A model generated the notes under the pieces. The model searched no databases and was not told the origin of the DNA. It saw nothing but the letters and a program-made list of their open reading frames with translations. Both the position numbers and the translations under genes were made by a program. Below are positions 7,865 to 17,109 of a DNA stretch of 45,348 bases, one piece after another; within the stretch, counting starts at the first letter, position 1; each line of letters starts with the position of its first letter. This stretch comes from Gammaproteobacteria bacterium (GTDB lineage Bacteria; Pseudomonadota; Gammaproteobacteria; Steroidobacterales; Steroidobacteraceae). The stretch covers positions 1 through 45,348 of the forward strand of contig DAIDHH010000152.1 of the NCBI GenBank assembly GCA_027452045.1. Direction: 5' to 3'.

Positions 7865-8549
7865 TCGGGCACGGCCCCTCGCAACGCTCGGCGCACACCG
7901 ACACGAGATAATCCGGGCGCGGCGTGAGCTGCCCGAGGCGCCAGCGCCGGGGCGAGTCTTCGATGGGCGGCTCGAAGGAGAGGCGCAAGCCGCGCTCGCC
8001 CGCAAACTCGAACGCGAAGGCATCGAGCGGCAGGCGAAGACCAACCCCCCTCGCCTTGAGGTACGATTCCTTCAGCGTCCACAGCTCGAAGAACCGCCGC
8101 CGCCGCTGCGGCGGCGCAAGCGCGAGCAGGTCCGCCCGCTCCGCGGCCGAGAAATAGCGATCCAGCCGATCGATGCCGGCCTCTCTTGCGATGTGCTCCA
8201 CGTCGACGCCGATCGCGCGGTCGCAGACCGCGAGCACGACCATTTCCGCGGAGTGCGACAGATTGAAATCGAGCTCGAACCCCGCCGGGGGATTTGAGAT
8301 CCGGGGCCGTCCGTGCGCATCGGCCGAGAACCGCCACTCCCGCGGCGATAGCGAGCCATAGCGCGAGAGCACCGTGCGCACGAGCGCCCGCGTGATGAGA
8401 TCCCGCCGCCGGTCCCGGGCGAAGTGCAAACGCTCCATGCGCTCGATTTCCTTCGCGCAGAGCATTGCCCGATACCGCGGCAGGAGCGAGTCATCGACCT
8501 CGCCGAGGAAGGTGCACCACAGATCGATGCGTCCGGCCGCCCACTCCAC
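7764..8549 (-). CDS. 4'-phosphopantetheinyl transferase, Sfp/AcpT-like
   Basis: The product is about 261 residues from GTG 8549, two bases after the hpnB stop, which indicates translational coupling. Sfp-type motifs are IGVDVEHIAREAG (about residues 125-137) and WTLKESYLKARGVGL (about 175-190). The conserved LSHSAE loop lies before them. The enzyme moves the phosphopantetheine arm from CoA to carrier proteins. No carrier protein, PKS or NRPS gene is in the window, so its substrate is probably encoded elsewhere. Its last about 30 codons overlap the M28 gene in the opposite direction. Confidence 0.88.
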   Translation of the reverse strand: MEWAAGRIDLWCTFLGEVDDSLLPRYRAMLCAKEIERMERLHFARDRRRDLITRALVRTVLSRYGSLSPREWRFSADAHGRPRISNPPAGFELDFNLSHSAEMVVLAVCDRAIGVDVEHIAREAGIDRLDRYFSAAERADLLALAPPQRRRRFFELWTLKESYLKARGVGLRLPLDAFAFEFAGERGLRLSFEPPIEDSPRRWRLGQLTPRPDYLVSVCAERCEGPCPITVREAVPLAWERVRQVSFSRSSDAGPGAAPGP

Positions 8550-8551
8550 GA

Positions 8552-9703
8552 TCAGACGCCGTCTTGCACGCGCACATCCTGCGCCCGGCCTTTCCACTGC
8601 CCGCCCTTGCCCAGCGCGAAGCGCACCGCCGAGTGCACGGTGGCCCCGGCGTAAAAGAGCGCCACGGCCGGCAGGAGCAACGCATAGGGCCACGAGAGGC
8701 GGTAGAAGCGCACCATCGGCAGATAACAGAGCGTCATGAGCGCCCAGGCCGCCGCGGCGCAGGCGGCGGCCGGCGCGCGCGCGCCCAGGAGCAGCACCGG
8801 CGCGAGATAGGTGAGCAACAGCCCGAGCAGCGTCCCCCCGAGCAACCACCAGGAGTGGCGCAGCTGGTTGAATGCGGTGCGGGAGATCATCGCGCCGATC
8901 TCCCCGAAGGTGCCGTAGATGCGCAGGCTGCGGGTCTTGCGCGTCAGTCCGAGCCACAGCGACCCGCCGCTGCCCTTCACCGCCGCGGCCAGCGCGCAAT
9001 CGTCGATGATCCGGCCGCGTATGGCGGCAAGTCCCCCCGCCCGCTCGAGCGCCTGCGGCCGGATGAGAATGCAGCCCCCGGCGGCGCCTGCGACCTTGGA
9101 GCGCGCTGCAGCGATCCACCGTGGCGGATAGAGCTTGAGGAAGAAAAACACGAACGCCGGAATCAGGCAGCGCTCGGCGAGCGTGGCGCTCGACAGCCTC
9201 ACCATCAGCGACGCCATGTCGAGCCGCTGCTCCTCGGCGTATCCGACGAGCGCGGCGATCGTGCGCCCATCGTGCTCGATGTCGGCATCGGTGAACAGCA
9301 GGTAATCCGGCTCGAACCGTGTTGCGGCCACGACACCCTGCGACATCGCCCAGAGCTTTCCGGTCCAGCCCTGTTGCAGGGGCGCACCGTGCAACACGGT
9401 CAGCCGCTCGGCAGCCGCCGCGGCGGCGGCGGCGCTGCGCGCCACCTCCGCCGTGCCATCGGTGCTGCCATCATCCACCACGATGACGCGCAGCGGCAGC
9501 TCCTGCTCGAGGAGCGAGCGCACCGCCCGTCCGATCGTTGCCGCCTCGTCCCTCGCGGGCACTACGGCGACGATCCTGGCGCGCACCGGGCGCACCGGCT
9601 GCGGGAGCTCCTGCGGCGCCCAGAAACGGCCGCGAAAGAGCAGCAGGTATGTCCAGATGGCGAGCGGCAGCGCCGCGGCGATATCCACGAGAGTCACGGG
9701 CAC
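8552..9703 (-). CDS. hpnB: HpnB, hopanoid-associated glycosyltransferase
   Basis: The 383-residue family 2 glycosyltransferase has an N-terminal membrane segment and then a GT-A domain. VPARDEAATIGRAV starts the nucleotide-sugar site near residue 50, VVDDGSTDGT follows near 76-85, the DxD-type motif is FTDADIEHDGR near 137-147, and the acceptor-site IIDDCALA lies near 240. Three or more transmembrane helices fill the C-terminus. The pattern and context match HpnB of hopanoid clusters. Its sugar and exact acceptor are not settled in the literature I know. It is coupled to the phosphopantetheinyl transferase gene downstream. Confidence 0.9.
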   Translation of the reverse strand: MPVTLVDIAAALPLAIWTYLLLFRGRFWAPQELPQPVRPVRARIVAVVPARDEAATIGRAVRSLLEQELPLRVIVVDDGSTDGTAEVARSAAAAAAAAERLTVLHGAPLQQGWTGKLWAMSQGVVAATRFEPDYLLFTDADIEHDGRTIAALVGYAEEQRLDMASLMVRLSSATLAERCLIPAFVFFFLKLYPPRWIAAARSKVAGAAGGCILIRPQALERAGGLAAIRGRIIDDCALAAAVKGSGGSLWLGLTRKTRSLRIYGTFGEIGAMISRTAFNQLRHSWWLLGGTLLGLLLTYLAPVLLLGARAPAAACAAAAWALMTLCYLPMVRFYRLSWPYALLLPAVALFYAGATVHSAVRFALGKGGQWKGRAQDVRVQDGV

Positions 9704-9754
9704 CGTCCCTCACGAAAGCTCCGCACAATCATGCCCCAATCCGCCTCGCCTCGA

Positions 9755-9760
9755 TATAAT
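9755..9760 (+). promoter_or_regulatory. Possible -10 box upstream of the outer-membrane barrel gene
   Basis: A perfect TATAAT lies in an otherwise GC-rich gap between hpnB and the plus-strand barrel gene, about 150 bases before the latter's start. No good -35 element is seen at 16-18 bp spacing, so the call is tentative. Confidence 0.3.
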
Positions 9761-9911
9761 CCGCCGTTCGCCCGCATCACGTCTCACCCGTCCGCGCCCG
9801 CGGCGCGCGGCTCGTGTCCCGGAGCGGCCCGCTTGATCTCATGAGGAGTTCCTGGTCAAGCTGCGCGCAGTCCCGCTGCCGCGCAGGACGCACCAATCGT
9901 CTGTAAGTGGC

Positions 9912-11285
9912 ATGAGCCCGCTACCGTCCCACATGCATTCACGCCGAGTTCCTCCGATCGCGCTCGCCACGGCCGCCCTCGCCTGCCTGGTGCGGGCCGC
10001 CTGTGCAGCGAGCCCACCGACCCCGCCCGCCGGGCCCGTCGCCCCAGACACCCCGGCCACCACGGCTGCCGCGGCCGCCACCGCCGCCCGCCTGAGCACG
10101 GTCAAGGCGCAGCCGCACAGGAGCCGCATCAACTGGCTCAACCCGACCACCTGGCCGGTGCTGCCGGTGCCGCTCACCGCGGTCGACCCCTTGAGCGGCA
10201 CGACGCTCGGGGTCATCCCGACCGTGCTGCACACCAATGCCGAGAGCCAGATCACGCGCATCATCGCCCCGGACTTCAACCACAATCCGTATTTCGGCTG
10301 GGGCGTCGACGGTCGGATCTTCGAATACCCCTCGCCGAACTCGCAGTGGTACCTCACGGGCGGGGCGAGTCAGCACATCGATAGCTGGTTCGATGGACTG
10401 TTGCAGACCGGACTGCTGCGCGAGAGCCCCTGGTCCATGAGCGTCGAGACCGTGTACGACCGCAGCGGCACGCCGCGCTTCTACGGCTTCGGCAACAACT
10501 CGCTGCGCATCAACCAGACCGTCTACACCGACCAGCAGATGTGGGCCAACGTCACTCTGGGCTGGAACGTCACGCACGCCTGGCAGCTCGCCTACACCTT
10601 CGTCATCAAGAAGGCGAAGATCACCGCGGGACTGCTCCCGCACCTGCCCTCGATCACCGGCCGCTTCGCGGACATCCTCGGACTTGGCACCACGCACGAG
10701 CTGCTGAATCGCGTCTCGCTGATCTACGACACACGCAACAACATCGTCATCCCGAAGCGCGGAATGTATGTCACCCTCTACGGCGGCGTCGCGAGCCGCA
10801 ACGTGGACGTGGGCGACTCCCTGTTCACCGAAGCGGGATTCGACGGGCGCTTTTACTGGTCACCGAGCCGCACTCTCACCGTGGCGACACACGTGGGCCT
10901 GCGCTACGAGCCCACGGCGCATCACGTGCCGTTCTGGGCGCTGAGCAGCCTCGGGGGCGATGGGGACATGATCGGCGGCTCGCAGCCGCTGCGCGGCTAT
11001 GGGACCTCGCGCTTCTACGATCGCGATGCCTTCGTCGCCAACCTCGAGCTGCGCAAGACCGTGCTGTCCTTCGATGCGCTCTCGACCCACATCGACATCC
11101 AGGTGACGCCCTTCATCGACTCCGGCCGGGTCTTCCACAGCAACGGGCTGCCGCTCAATCACCTGCACAATGTCGTGGGCGTAGGGTTCCGCGGCATCGC
11201 CCCGCCCTCGGTGGTCGGCTATGTCGACATCGGCAAGGGAAGCGAAGGCCTCGCGGTGTTCACCGGGATCAATTACCCGTTCTGA
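9912..11285 (+). CDS. Omp85/BamA-type outer-membrane beta-barrel protein
   Basis: The 457-residue product has an N-terminal signal (hydrophobic stretch to about residue 32, ending AACAAS). A Pro/Ala/Thr-rich linker follows to about residue 65. A C-terminal bacterial surface-antigen (D15/Omp85) barrel of about 16 strands ends in the terminal Phe. The late GGSQPLRGYG segment corresponds to the conserved RGY region of the Omp85 family, and LNRVSLIYDTRNNIVIPKRG is typical. There are no obvious POTRA repeats, so it is not BamA or TamA. It could be a lipid or small-protein transport pore. It sits between hpnB and hpnA on the opposite strand and overlaps the end of hpnA by 17 bp. Confidence 0.82.
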   Translation: MSPLPSHMHSRRVPPIALATAALACLVRAACAASPPTPPAGPVAPDTPATTAAAAATAARLSTVKAQPHRSRINWLNPTTWPVLPVPLTAVDPLSGTTLGVIPTVLHTNAESQITRIIAPDFNHNPYFGWGVDGRIFEYPSPNSQWYLTGGASQHIDSWFDGLLQTGLLRESPWSMSVETVYDRSGTPRFYGFGNNSLRINQTVYTDQQMWANVTLGWNVTHAWQLAYTFVIKKAKITAGLLPHLPSITGRFADILGLGTTHELLNRVSLIYDTRNNIVIPKRGMYVTLYGGVASRNVDVGDSLFTEAGFDGRFYWSPSRTLTVATHVGLRYEPTAHHVPFWALSSLGGDGDMIGGSQPLRGYGTSRFYDRDAFVANLELRKTVLSFDALSTHIDIQVTPFIDSGRVFHSNGLPLNHLHNVVGVGFRGIAPPSVVGYVDIGKGSEGLAVFTGINYPF

Positions 11286-12276
11286 GGCCCTTCCCGAGAT
11301 ACCCCTCTTCGCGAAACCACTCAAGCGCATCCTCGAAGGCGAGCGTCGCCGGCCGGAAGCGGTAGCCGAGCTCGCGCACCGCCTTCTCGCTCGAGAAATA
11401 CATGTACTTGCGCGCCATCCTCACGCTGTCGACCGTGACGCGGGTGGGCTTGCCGGTGAGCTTGGCGAGCAGTTCAGCCGCATAGGCGATCGGCAGCACC
11501 ACCCCGTGCGGCAGTCGCAGCAGCGGCCGGCGGCGCCCGGCGAGGCGCATCACCTCGATGAGAATATCGCGCAGCGGCAGGTTCTGGCCCCCGAGGATGT
11601 AGCGCTCGCCGAGCCGCCCGTGGTGATAGGCGAGCACGTGGCCCATCGCAACGTCATCGACGTGCACGACGTTCAGGCCCGTGTCCACATAGGCCGGGGT
11701 GCGCCCGAGCGCCGCATCGAGGATGATCTGCCCCGTCGGCGTCGGCTTGATGTCGCGGGGCCCGACGGGGGCGGCGGGATTGACGATGACCACCGGTACA
11801 CCGCGTCCGGCCGCCTCCAGCGCCTTGCGCTCGGCCAGGAATTTCGAGCGCTTGTAGTGGCCGACCATGTCGGTGAGGCTCACGGGCGTCGCCTCCGTGC
11901 CGGGCTCGCCGTCAGGCGGCAGACCGATGGTCGCGACACTGCTCGTGTACACGATGCGCTGCACACCGGCGCGATGCGCCGCCTCGAGAAGGTTCTGCGT
12001 GCCCTCGACATTGGCCCGATACATCTGCTCGGGGTCGGGCACCCAGAGGCGGTAATCGGCGGCGGCATGAAACACCGCATCGCACCGCTCGACCGCGCGC
12101 TCGAGCGAGGCCGCATCGGTCAGATCACCGACCGCCGGCTCGACGGACAGGGCACGGAGGTTGCGCCGGTCCGAGCCCGCGCGCACCAGCACGCGCACCT
12201 GCCAGCCCGCCGCACACAACGTCCTCGCCAACGCCGCTCCCACGAATCCCGTGGCGCCTGTCACCAACGCTCTCAA
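11269..12276 (-). CDS. hpnA: HpnA, hopanoid-associated NAD-dependent epimerase-like protein
   Basis: The 335-residue extended SDR starts with TTG in a TTGA overlap with the hpnG stop, preceded by GGGAGAGGG as ribosome binding site. The NAD motif TGATGFVGAALA is at residues 6-17. The catalytic pair is in HYKRSK (YxxxK), with VYTSSVATIG holding the Ser/Thr. Sequence and order match HpnA of hopanoid clusters, whose substrate is not firmly known. It may modify the side chain or its sugar donor. It is last in the minus-strand operon. Confidence 0.92.
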   Translation of the reverse strand: MRALVTGATGFVGAALARTLCAAGWQVRVLVRAGSDRRNLRALSVEPAVGDLTDAASLERAVERCDAVFHAAADYRLWVPDPEQMYRANVEGTQNLLEAAHRAGVQRIVYTSSVATIGLPPDGEPGTEATPVSLTDMVGHYKRSKFLAERKALEAAGRGVPVVIVNPAAPVGPRDIKPTPTGQIILDAALGRTPAYVDTGLNVVHVDDVAMGHVLAYHHGRLGERYILGGQNLPLRDILIEVMRLAGRRRPLLRLPHGVVLPIAYAAELLAKLTGKPTRVTVDSVRMARKYMYFSSEKAVRELGYRFRPATLAFEDALEWFREEGYLGKGLRTGN

Positions 12277-13091
12277 TGCGCCCTCTCCCGGCTCACTTCG
12301 ATCAATGCCTGGCGTGCCGGCAGCCCCGGCTCGCCGATCCCGGCCAACACGGCACAGGCGGTCCTGAATCGCGCTGCGAGGCGCATCAACGCGCGCACCT
12401 CCCACGGCGCGCACGCGAGCCCCGCGAGGAGTCTTGCGATGGACAGCTCCCGCCCGGCGCTCGCCGCGAGCACCGCGCCCGGCAGATCCTCGCCCGCCGT
12501 ATCCACGATCACCCGCAGGGCGATGAAGGGCAGGCCCGCCTCGGCAGCGACCCCCGCGATGGCTGCGCTCTCCATGTCCACCGCCACGCAGGCCGTCTCC
12601 CGCCGCGCGATGGCCTTGTCGAGCCGCAGGCCGAGCGGCAGCCGGGTGGTGAGCAATCGTCCCGCGTACACCTGGTGACGCGGCAAGACGTGCGCCAGCG
12701 CCTCCCACCAGCGCGCGTGCGTGGGGAGCGCATCGCCCTCGGGCACCACGACCTCCTCCGGCAACATGATCGCGCCGGTCTCGAGCGCGAGATCGAGCGC
12801 TCCGGCAGTACCCACACTCGCCAGCGCCGTCGCACCGGCTTGCGCGAGCCGGCGTGCCGCGGCGGCGGCCGCCTCCCACCCCATGCCGCTCACCGCCAGC
12901 ATGGCGTCCGATAACATGTGAATCGATCCGACCTGCAGTGCGCCTCCGGCCGCGATATCCGGAGCGAGCGCACGCGCTTCACGCGCGAGCGCAACGACAA
13001 TGCCCACGCGGCCGCCCGCCTCATGCGATACCTCGTGACCGAAGGTCCCTGTCGCCGCCACGCCCAAGACCGCTCCCGGGGCCTGCCTCAA
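12273..13091 (-). CDS. hpnG: HpnG, adenosylhopane phosphorylase/nucleosidase
   Basis: The 272-residue nucleoside-phosphorylase-fold protein has the core motifs of the PNP/MTA nucleosidase family: VGIVVALAREARAL at the N-terminus, SVGTAGAL near residue 93 and VAVDMESAAIAGVA near 169. HpnG removes adenine from adenosylhopane, giving a ribosyl- or phosphoribosylhopane. ATG 13091 is supported by its ATGA overlap with the shc stop, although it gives about 28 residues before the core; GTG near residue 29 is an alternative. It lies between shc and hpnA in the operon. Confidence 0.92.
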   Translation of the reverse strand: MRQAPGAVLGVAATGTFGHEVSHEAGGRVGIVVALAREARALAPDIAAGGALQVGSIHMLSDAMLAVSGMGWEAAAAAARRLAQAGATALASVGTAGALDLALETGAIMLPEEVVVPEGDALPTHARWWEALAHVLPRHQVYAGRLLTTRLPLGLRLDKAIARRETACVAVDMESAAIAGVAAEAGLPFIALRVIVDTAGEDLPGAVLAASAGRELSIARLLAGLACAPWEVRALMRLAARFRTACAVLAGIGEPGLPARQALIEVSRERAH

Positions 13092-15064
13092 GGCTGTCCG
13101 GACTCCAACCGTCTGCGATAGGCCGCGAGCGCCCAGAGTGGGAAGAAGGCGCTGTACCCGTGATACTTGAGATAGAACACGCGCGGAAAGCCCGGCGCCG
13201 TGAAGCTCGGATGCTGCCAGAGGCCCTCCCGCTGGGTGCGCAGCAGGTAGGCCACTCCTGATCGCACGGCTTCGTGGCGGACCTCGCCCGCGGCGATCAG
13301 TCCCAACACCGCCCAGGCGCTCTGGTACGGGGTGCTTTCGAAGCCCCGCTCGCCATGGTGGCGCGGATCGTAGCTGTCGTTGCTCTCACCCCAGCCGCCA
13401 TCGCCGTTCTGGTGCGCGAGCAACCATTGCACCGCCCGGCGCACGGCAGGATCCGCGCCCGGGACCCCGGCCGCCTCGAGCGCCACCAGCACCGACCAGG
13501 TGCCGTAGATGTAGTTGGTGCCCCAGCGTCCGAACCACGAGCCGTCCTCCTCCTGCTCGCTCCTGAGGTAGGCCACCGCCCGCGCGATGACCGGGCGATC
13601 CTGCGGCCGGCCGGCGTGCGAGAGCACCGTCACCACCCGCGCCGTCACATCTGCCGTGGGCGGATCGAGCAGCGCGCCATGATCGGCGAAGGGGATCAGA
13701 TTGAGGTTGTAGTGTGTGTTGTCGACATCGAAGGCCGCGAAACCGCCGTTGCCGCTTTGCATGCCCGCGAGCCACTCGAGCGAGCGCTCGATGGCCACCG
13801 GGTAGCGCCCCGGGGAGCGCTCGTGCGCCTGGTGCATCGCCCAGGCGACCACCGCGGTGTCATCGAGATCGGGGTAGTGCGCATTGCCGAACTGAAACGG
13901 CCAGCCGCCGCCTTTCAGGTGCGGGCGCTTGACCCGCCAGTCACCGATGTCATCGAGTACCTGCCGGGCGGCGAGCCAGTCGAGGCCGCGCACCGCCGAG
14001 GCGAGCGCCCGATCATCGCCCGCCTCCTGCAGCGCGAGGCAGGCGAGGCCCGTATCCCACACCGGCGAGACGCACGGCTGACAGTAGGCGCGATCGGCCT
14101 GTTCCACCACCAGCTTCTCGATGGCCCGCTTGGCGGTCACGCGGCGCGGATCGTCCGGCGCGTAACCGAGCAGCACCATCATCTCGAGCGCATTCACCAT
14201 GGCCGGGAAGATGGCCCCGAGTCCATCCTCGCCATTCAGGCGCTCGAGCGTCCACTCCTCCGCGAGGCGCGTGGCCCGCGCGCGCAGCGACGCGGGGATG
14301 AGAGGATCGATCATCCGGCCCATGCGATCGAGCGCGAAGAAGATGCGCGCCAGCCATCTGCCCTGCTCGGGCAGCCGGAAGTAATGACGCTCCTCGTCCG
14401 CGGGAACCGTGAACAGCTCGCGCACGTGCACCTTGCCCGGATTGCGCGCCACGGGCTTGCGAGTGCACAGCACGAACAGCGGCACCATCACCGTGCGCGA
14501 CCAGTAGGACACTTTTTCGAGGTGGAACGGGAACCACCTCGGCAGCAGCATGATCTCGACCGGGATGTAGGGGACCGCGCGCCAGGGCACCTCGCCGAAC
14601 AGCGCGAGCGCGATGCGGGTGAAGACGTTGGCATGGGCCGCGCCGCCGCGGGCGAGCACCGCCTCGCGGGCGCGGCACATGTGCGGCGCCTGCGGGTCAT
14701 CACCCGCGAGCTTCAGGGCGAAATACGCTTTGACGGTGCACGACAGATCGAGCGCGCCGCCGGTGTAGAGCGGCCAGCCGCCGTGCGCGGCCTGGTGGGC
14801 ACGCAGGTAGACCGCGATCTTGCTCTGCAGGCGCTCGTCGATCTCATCCAGGTAATGCATCATCATGATGTATTCGGCCGGGATGGTGCAGTCCGCCTCG
14901 AGCTCGAAGAGCCAGTGCCCGTCGCCGCTTTGCAGCCCGATGAGCGCATCGCGCGCCGCGCCGATCGCCTGCTCGAGACTCGGTGCCGGCGTTCCCCGGG
15001 AGGCTTCGGCCGCGCCGCGCAGAAAGCCCTCGGCGAGCTCCGCTGTCTGTACGTCGTCGTTCAA
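13088..15064 (-). CDS. shc: Squalene-hopene cyclase
   Basis: The 658-residue protein is a full-length class II triterpene cyclase. The DxDDTA protonation motif is at residues 399-404 (DLDDTA). Several QW repeats are visible, including QSGDGHWLFELE (45-56), QSGNGGFAAF, QEEDGSWFGRWG and QNGDGGWGE. It cyclises squalene to hop-22(29)-ene and hopan-22-ol as a monotopic membrane enzyme. It overlaps the upstream squalene synthase stop by ATGA and the downstream hpnG start by ATGA, so this is one tightly coupled operon. Confidence 0.97.
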   Translation of the reverse strand: MNDDVQTAELAEGFLRGAAEASRGTPAPSLEQAIGAARDALIGLQSGDGHWLFELEADCTIPAEYIMMMHYLDEIDERLQSKIAVYLRAHQAAHGGWPLYTGGALDLSCTVKAYFALKLAGDDPQAPHMCRAREAVLARGGAAHANVFTRIALALFGEVPWRAVPYIPVEIMLLPRWFPFHLEKVSYWSRTVMVPLFVLCTRKPVARNPGKVHVRELFTVPADEERHYFRLPEQGRWLARIFFALDRMGRMIDPLIPASLRARATRLAEEWTLERLNGEDGLGAIFPAMVNALEMMVLLGYAPDDPRRVTAKRAIEKLVVEQADRAYCQPCVSPVWDTGLACLALQEAGDDRALASAVRGLDWLAARQVLDDIGDWRVKRPHLKGGGWPFQFGNAHYPDLDDTAVVAWAMHQAHERSPGRYPVAIERSLEWLAGMQSGNGGFAAFDVDNTHYNLNLIPFADHGALLDPPTADVTARVVTVLSHAGRPQDRPVIARAVAYLRSEQEEDGSWFGRWGTNYIYGTWSVLVALEAAGVPGADPAVRRAVQWLLAHQNGDGGWGESNDSYDPRHHGERGFESTPYQSAWAVLGLIAAGEVRHEAVRSGVAYLLRTQREGLWQHPSFTAPGFPRVFYLKYHGYSAFFPLWALAAYRRRLESGQP

Positions 15065-16191
15065 GAGGCCGTGCCTCCAAGCTGCACGGAAGGGGGCTGA
15101 TCGTGTCGATCGTGCTCATCGGCTGCGCCGGTGTAGACCTCGGCGGGTCTGAGGGACACCGGGCCCTCGGCGAGCGGCAGCCCGCGTGTCGCCCGCTCGA
15201 AGAGCTGGCGCAGCACCCGGTCGTTGCGCACCGAGAGATTGGTGAGCGACTGCGTCATCGCCACCGCCGAGCGCGACACCTTCACCTGGCGGCCGCTGGT
15301 GTAGCCGGGAGTCTCCTGGATCTTGCGCAGCGTGAGGGCGGCGAGTCCGATCGCCCACAGGCAGAAGCGGCGGATGCCCGCCTCCTGCCCGGGGATGAGC
15401 AGCGTGAAGGCGAGCGCGTTGCGAAGATGGGCGTGCGCCACGCCGATCAGCTCGAGGATCCCCGCGTGAAAGCGCTCATCGGAGCGCTCCGGGACGAGCG
15501 TGGCGAGGTCCACCCCGTGACGGCTGAACACCTCCCTCGGCAGCCAGCAGGCCCCGCGGCCCCGGTCTTCCCACACGTCCTTCAGGATGTTGGTCATCTG
15601 CAGGCCCTGGCCGAAGGATGGCGCGAGCGCGTAGAGCTCCCCGTAATGGCGGCCGATCTGCGACGAGTAGCCGCAGAAGAGCTCGGTCAGAGTCTCCCCG
15701 ACGATGCCCGCGACGTAGTAGCAGTAGGCATCGAGATCAGTGGAGCGGGCGAGCCCCTCAAGGCTCGCGGTGCGCTGGAAGTGATGCATGCCGTGACTCA
15801 TCACCTCGATACAGCGGCAGATCGCTCCACGCTGACGCTCATCGAAGCCGCGCAGCACGCGCATCACCCGCGCGGTGTTGGCGAGCAGATCGCGCTCGGC
15901 CGGCAGCGTGTGATCGGAGAGCCTGGGTGTCACATCGAGCGCAAAGCGCGATGCGTCCTCCTTCCCCTGGACCACCGCGGTGAAGCGACGCAGGCAGGCA
16001 TAGGTGTCGGCCGCCGACAGCGTCGGCTCGTCCTCGATCGTATCGGCGATGCGGCAGAGGAGGTAAGCGCTCGTGACCGCTGTGCGCAGCGCCGGCGGCA
16101 GCTGCGGGATGGTGAGCGCGAAGGTGCGCGAGACGTGCGGCAGGATCGCTTCCTGGTACGCCGTGTCGGACTGGGCGAAATCGGGCTGCAT
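15061..16191 (-). CDS. Squalene synthase (farnesyl-diphosphate farnesyltransferase type)
   Basis: The 376-residue head-to-head prenyl synthase has both Asp-rich motifs: DTIED at residues 50-54 and NILKDVWED at 201-209. The HVSRTFALTIPQL start and the YCYYVAGIVGE segment resemble one-step squalene synthases more than HpnC or HpnD, which are shorter. It would couple two FPP through presqualene diphosphate to squalene using NADPH. No hpnC, hpnD or hpnE is in the window, consistent with a single-enzyme route. Position between ispA and shc matches the pathway. A phytoene-synthase-like activity cannot be excluded by sequence alone. Confidence 0.85.
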   Translation of the reverse strand: MQPDFAQSDTAYQEAILPHVSRTFALTIPQLPPALRTAVTSAYLLCRIADTIEDEPTLSAADTYACLRRFTAVVQGKEDASRFALDVTPRLSDHTLPAERDLLANTARVMRVLRGFDERQRGAICRCIEVMSHGMHHFQRTASLEGLARSTDLDAYCYYVAGIVGETLTELFCGYSSQIGRHYGELYALAPSFGQGLQMTNILKDVWEDRGRGACWLPREVFSRHGVDLATLVPERSDERFHAGILELIGVAHAHLRNALAFTLLIPGQEAGIRRFCLWAIGLAALTLRKIQETPGYTSGRQVKVSRSAVAMTQSLTNLSVRNDRVLRQLFERATRGLPLAEGPVSLRPAEVYTGAADEHDRHDQPPSVQLGGTAS

Positions 16192-16203
16192 GGTGGCGGG
16201 GAG

Positions 16204-17109
16204 TCAGTTGCGCCGCGCCAGCAGCCACTCGGTGACCGCCCGCAGCGGATCGGCGTTCTCGCCGAACGGTGCGAGCGATTCGAGCGCCTGCTGGTGCAGC
16301 CGGCGTACCCGCTCCTGCGAGGCGGGTATCCCGAGTATGGAAGGATGCGTGGACTTCTCGTGCGCGCGATCGGCGCCCGCGGCCTTGCCGAGCGTGGCCG
16401 TGTCGCCGAGCACATCGAGAAGATCATCCTGGATCTGGAAGGCGAGCCCGATCGGCCCGGCGAAGCCCGCGAGCGCGCGCTCGGCGGCCCGATCGAGCTG
16501 CGGCACGCACGCCGCGCCCATCATGACGCTGGCGCGGATCAGCGCCCCGGTTTTCAGCGAGTGCATCTGCTCGACCGCCTCGATGCCGAGCTTCGCTCCC
16601 TCGGATTCGAGGTCGATCGCCTGCCCGCCGGCCATCCCGAGGCTGCCGATGGCATCGGCGAGCAGGGCCACCAGATGCACCCGGACGGCCGGATCGGCAG
16701 GCAGCGATGGGTCGCGCGCAAGCAGCTCGAAGGCGAGCGACTGCAACGCATCGCCGACCAGGAGCGCGGTGGCCTCGTCGTACGCCTTGTGGCAGGTCGG
16801 GCGGCCACGGCGCAGATCATCATCGTCCATCGCCGGCATGTCATCGTGCACCAGCGAGTACACATGCACCAGCTCGAGCGCGCAGGCGGCGGCCTCGACC
16901 TGCTCCTCGTTCAACTTGAGGGTGCGCGCGGTGGCGAGGAGCAGAATCGGGCGCACGCGTTTGCCGCCGCCGAGCACGCTGTAGCGCATGGCGGCATGCA
17001 ACCGCTCGGGCAACACGTCCGCCCGCGGCAGGCGCCGCTCGAGCGCCCCCTCCATCCGCACGCGCCAGGCCTCGAGCTGCGCGCCGAATGTCTCAAGCGC
17101 CGCTGACAC
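16204..17109 (-). CDS. ispA: Farnesyl diphosphate synthase (IspA-type)
   Basis: The 301-residue short-chain trans-prenyl diphosphate synthase has the first Asp-rich motif DDMPAMD at residues 89-95 and the second QDDLLD at 227-232. GGGKRVRP (48-54) is the diphosphate-binding loop. The insertion in the first motif is typical of bacterial FPP synthases. It condenses DMAPP with two IPP to give FPP for the adjacent squalene synthase. Its start overlaps the hpnH end by 17 bp. Confidence 0.94.
   Translation of the reverse strand: MSAALETFGAQLEAWRVRMEGALERRLPRADVLPERLHAAMRYSVLGGGKRVRPILLLATARTLKLNEEQVEAAACALELVHVYSLVHDDMPAMDDDDLRRGRPTCHKAYDEATALLVGDALQSLAFELLARDPSLPADPAVRVHLVALLADAIGSLGMAGGQAIDLESEGAKLGIEAVEQMHSLKTGALIRASVMMGAACVPQLDRAAERALAGFAGPIGLAFQIQDDLLDVLGDTATLGKAAGADRAHEKSTHPSILGIPASQERVRRLHQQALESLAPFGENADPLRAVTEWLLARRN

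Noticed and set aside
15061-16191. Assignment of the synthase as HpnC or HpnD
   Set aside because: There is only one such gene, it is longer than those proteins, no HpnE accompanies it, and its motifs fit one-step squalene synthases better.
14983-17106. Plus-strand open frame of 707 codons opposite the squalene synthase and ispA genes
   Set aside because: It is antisense to clear prenyl synthase genes and has no recognisable motifs.
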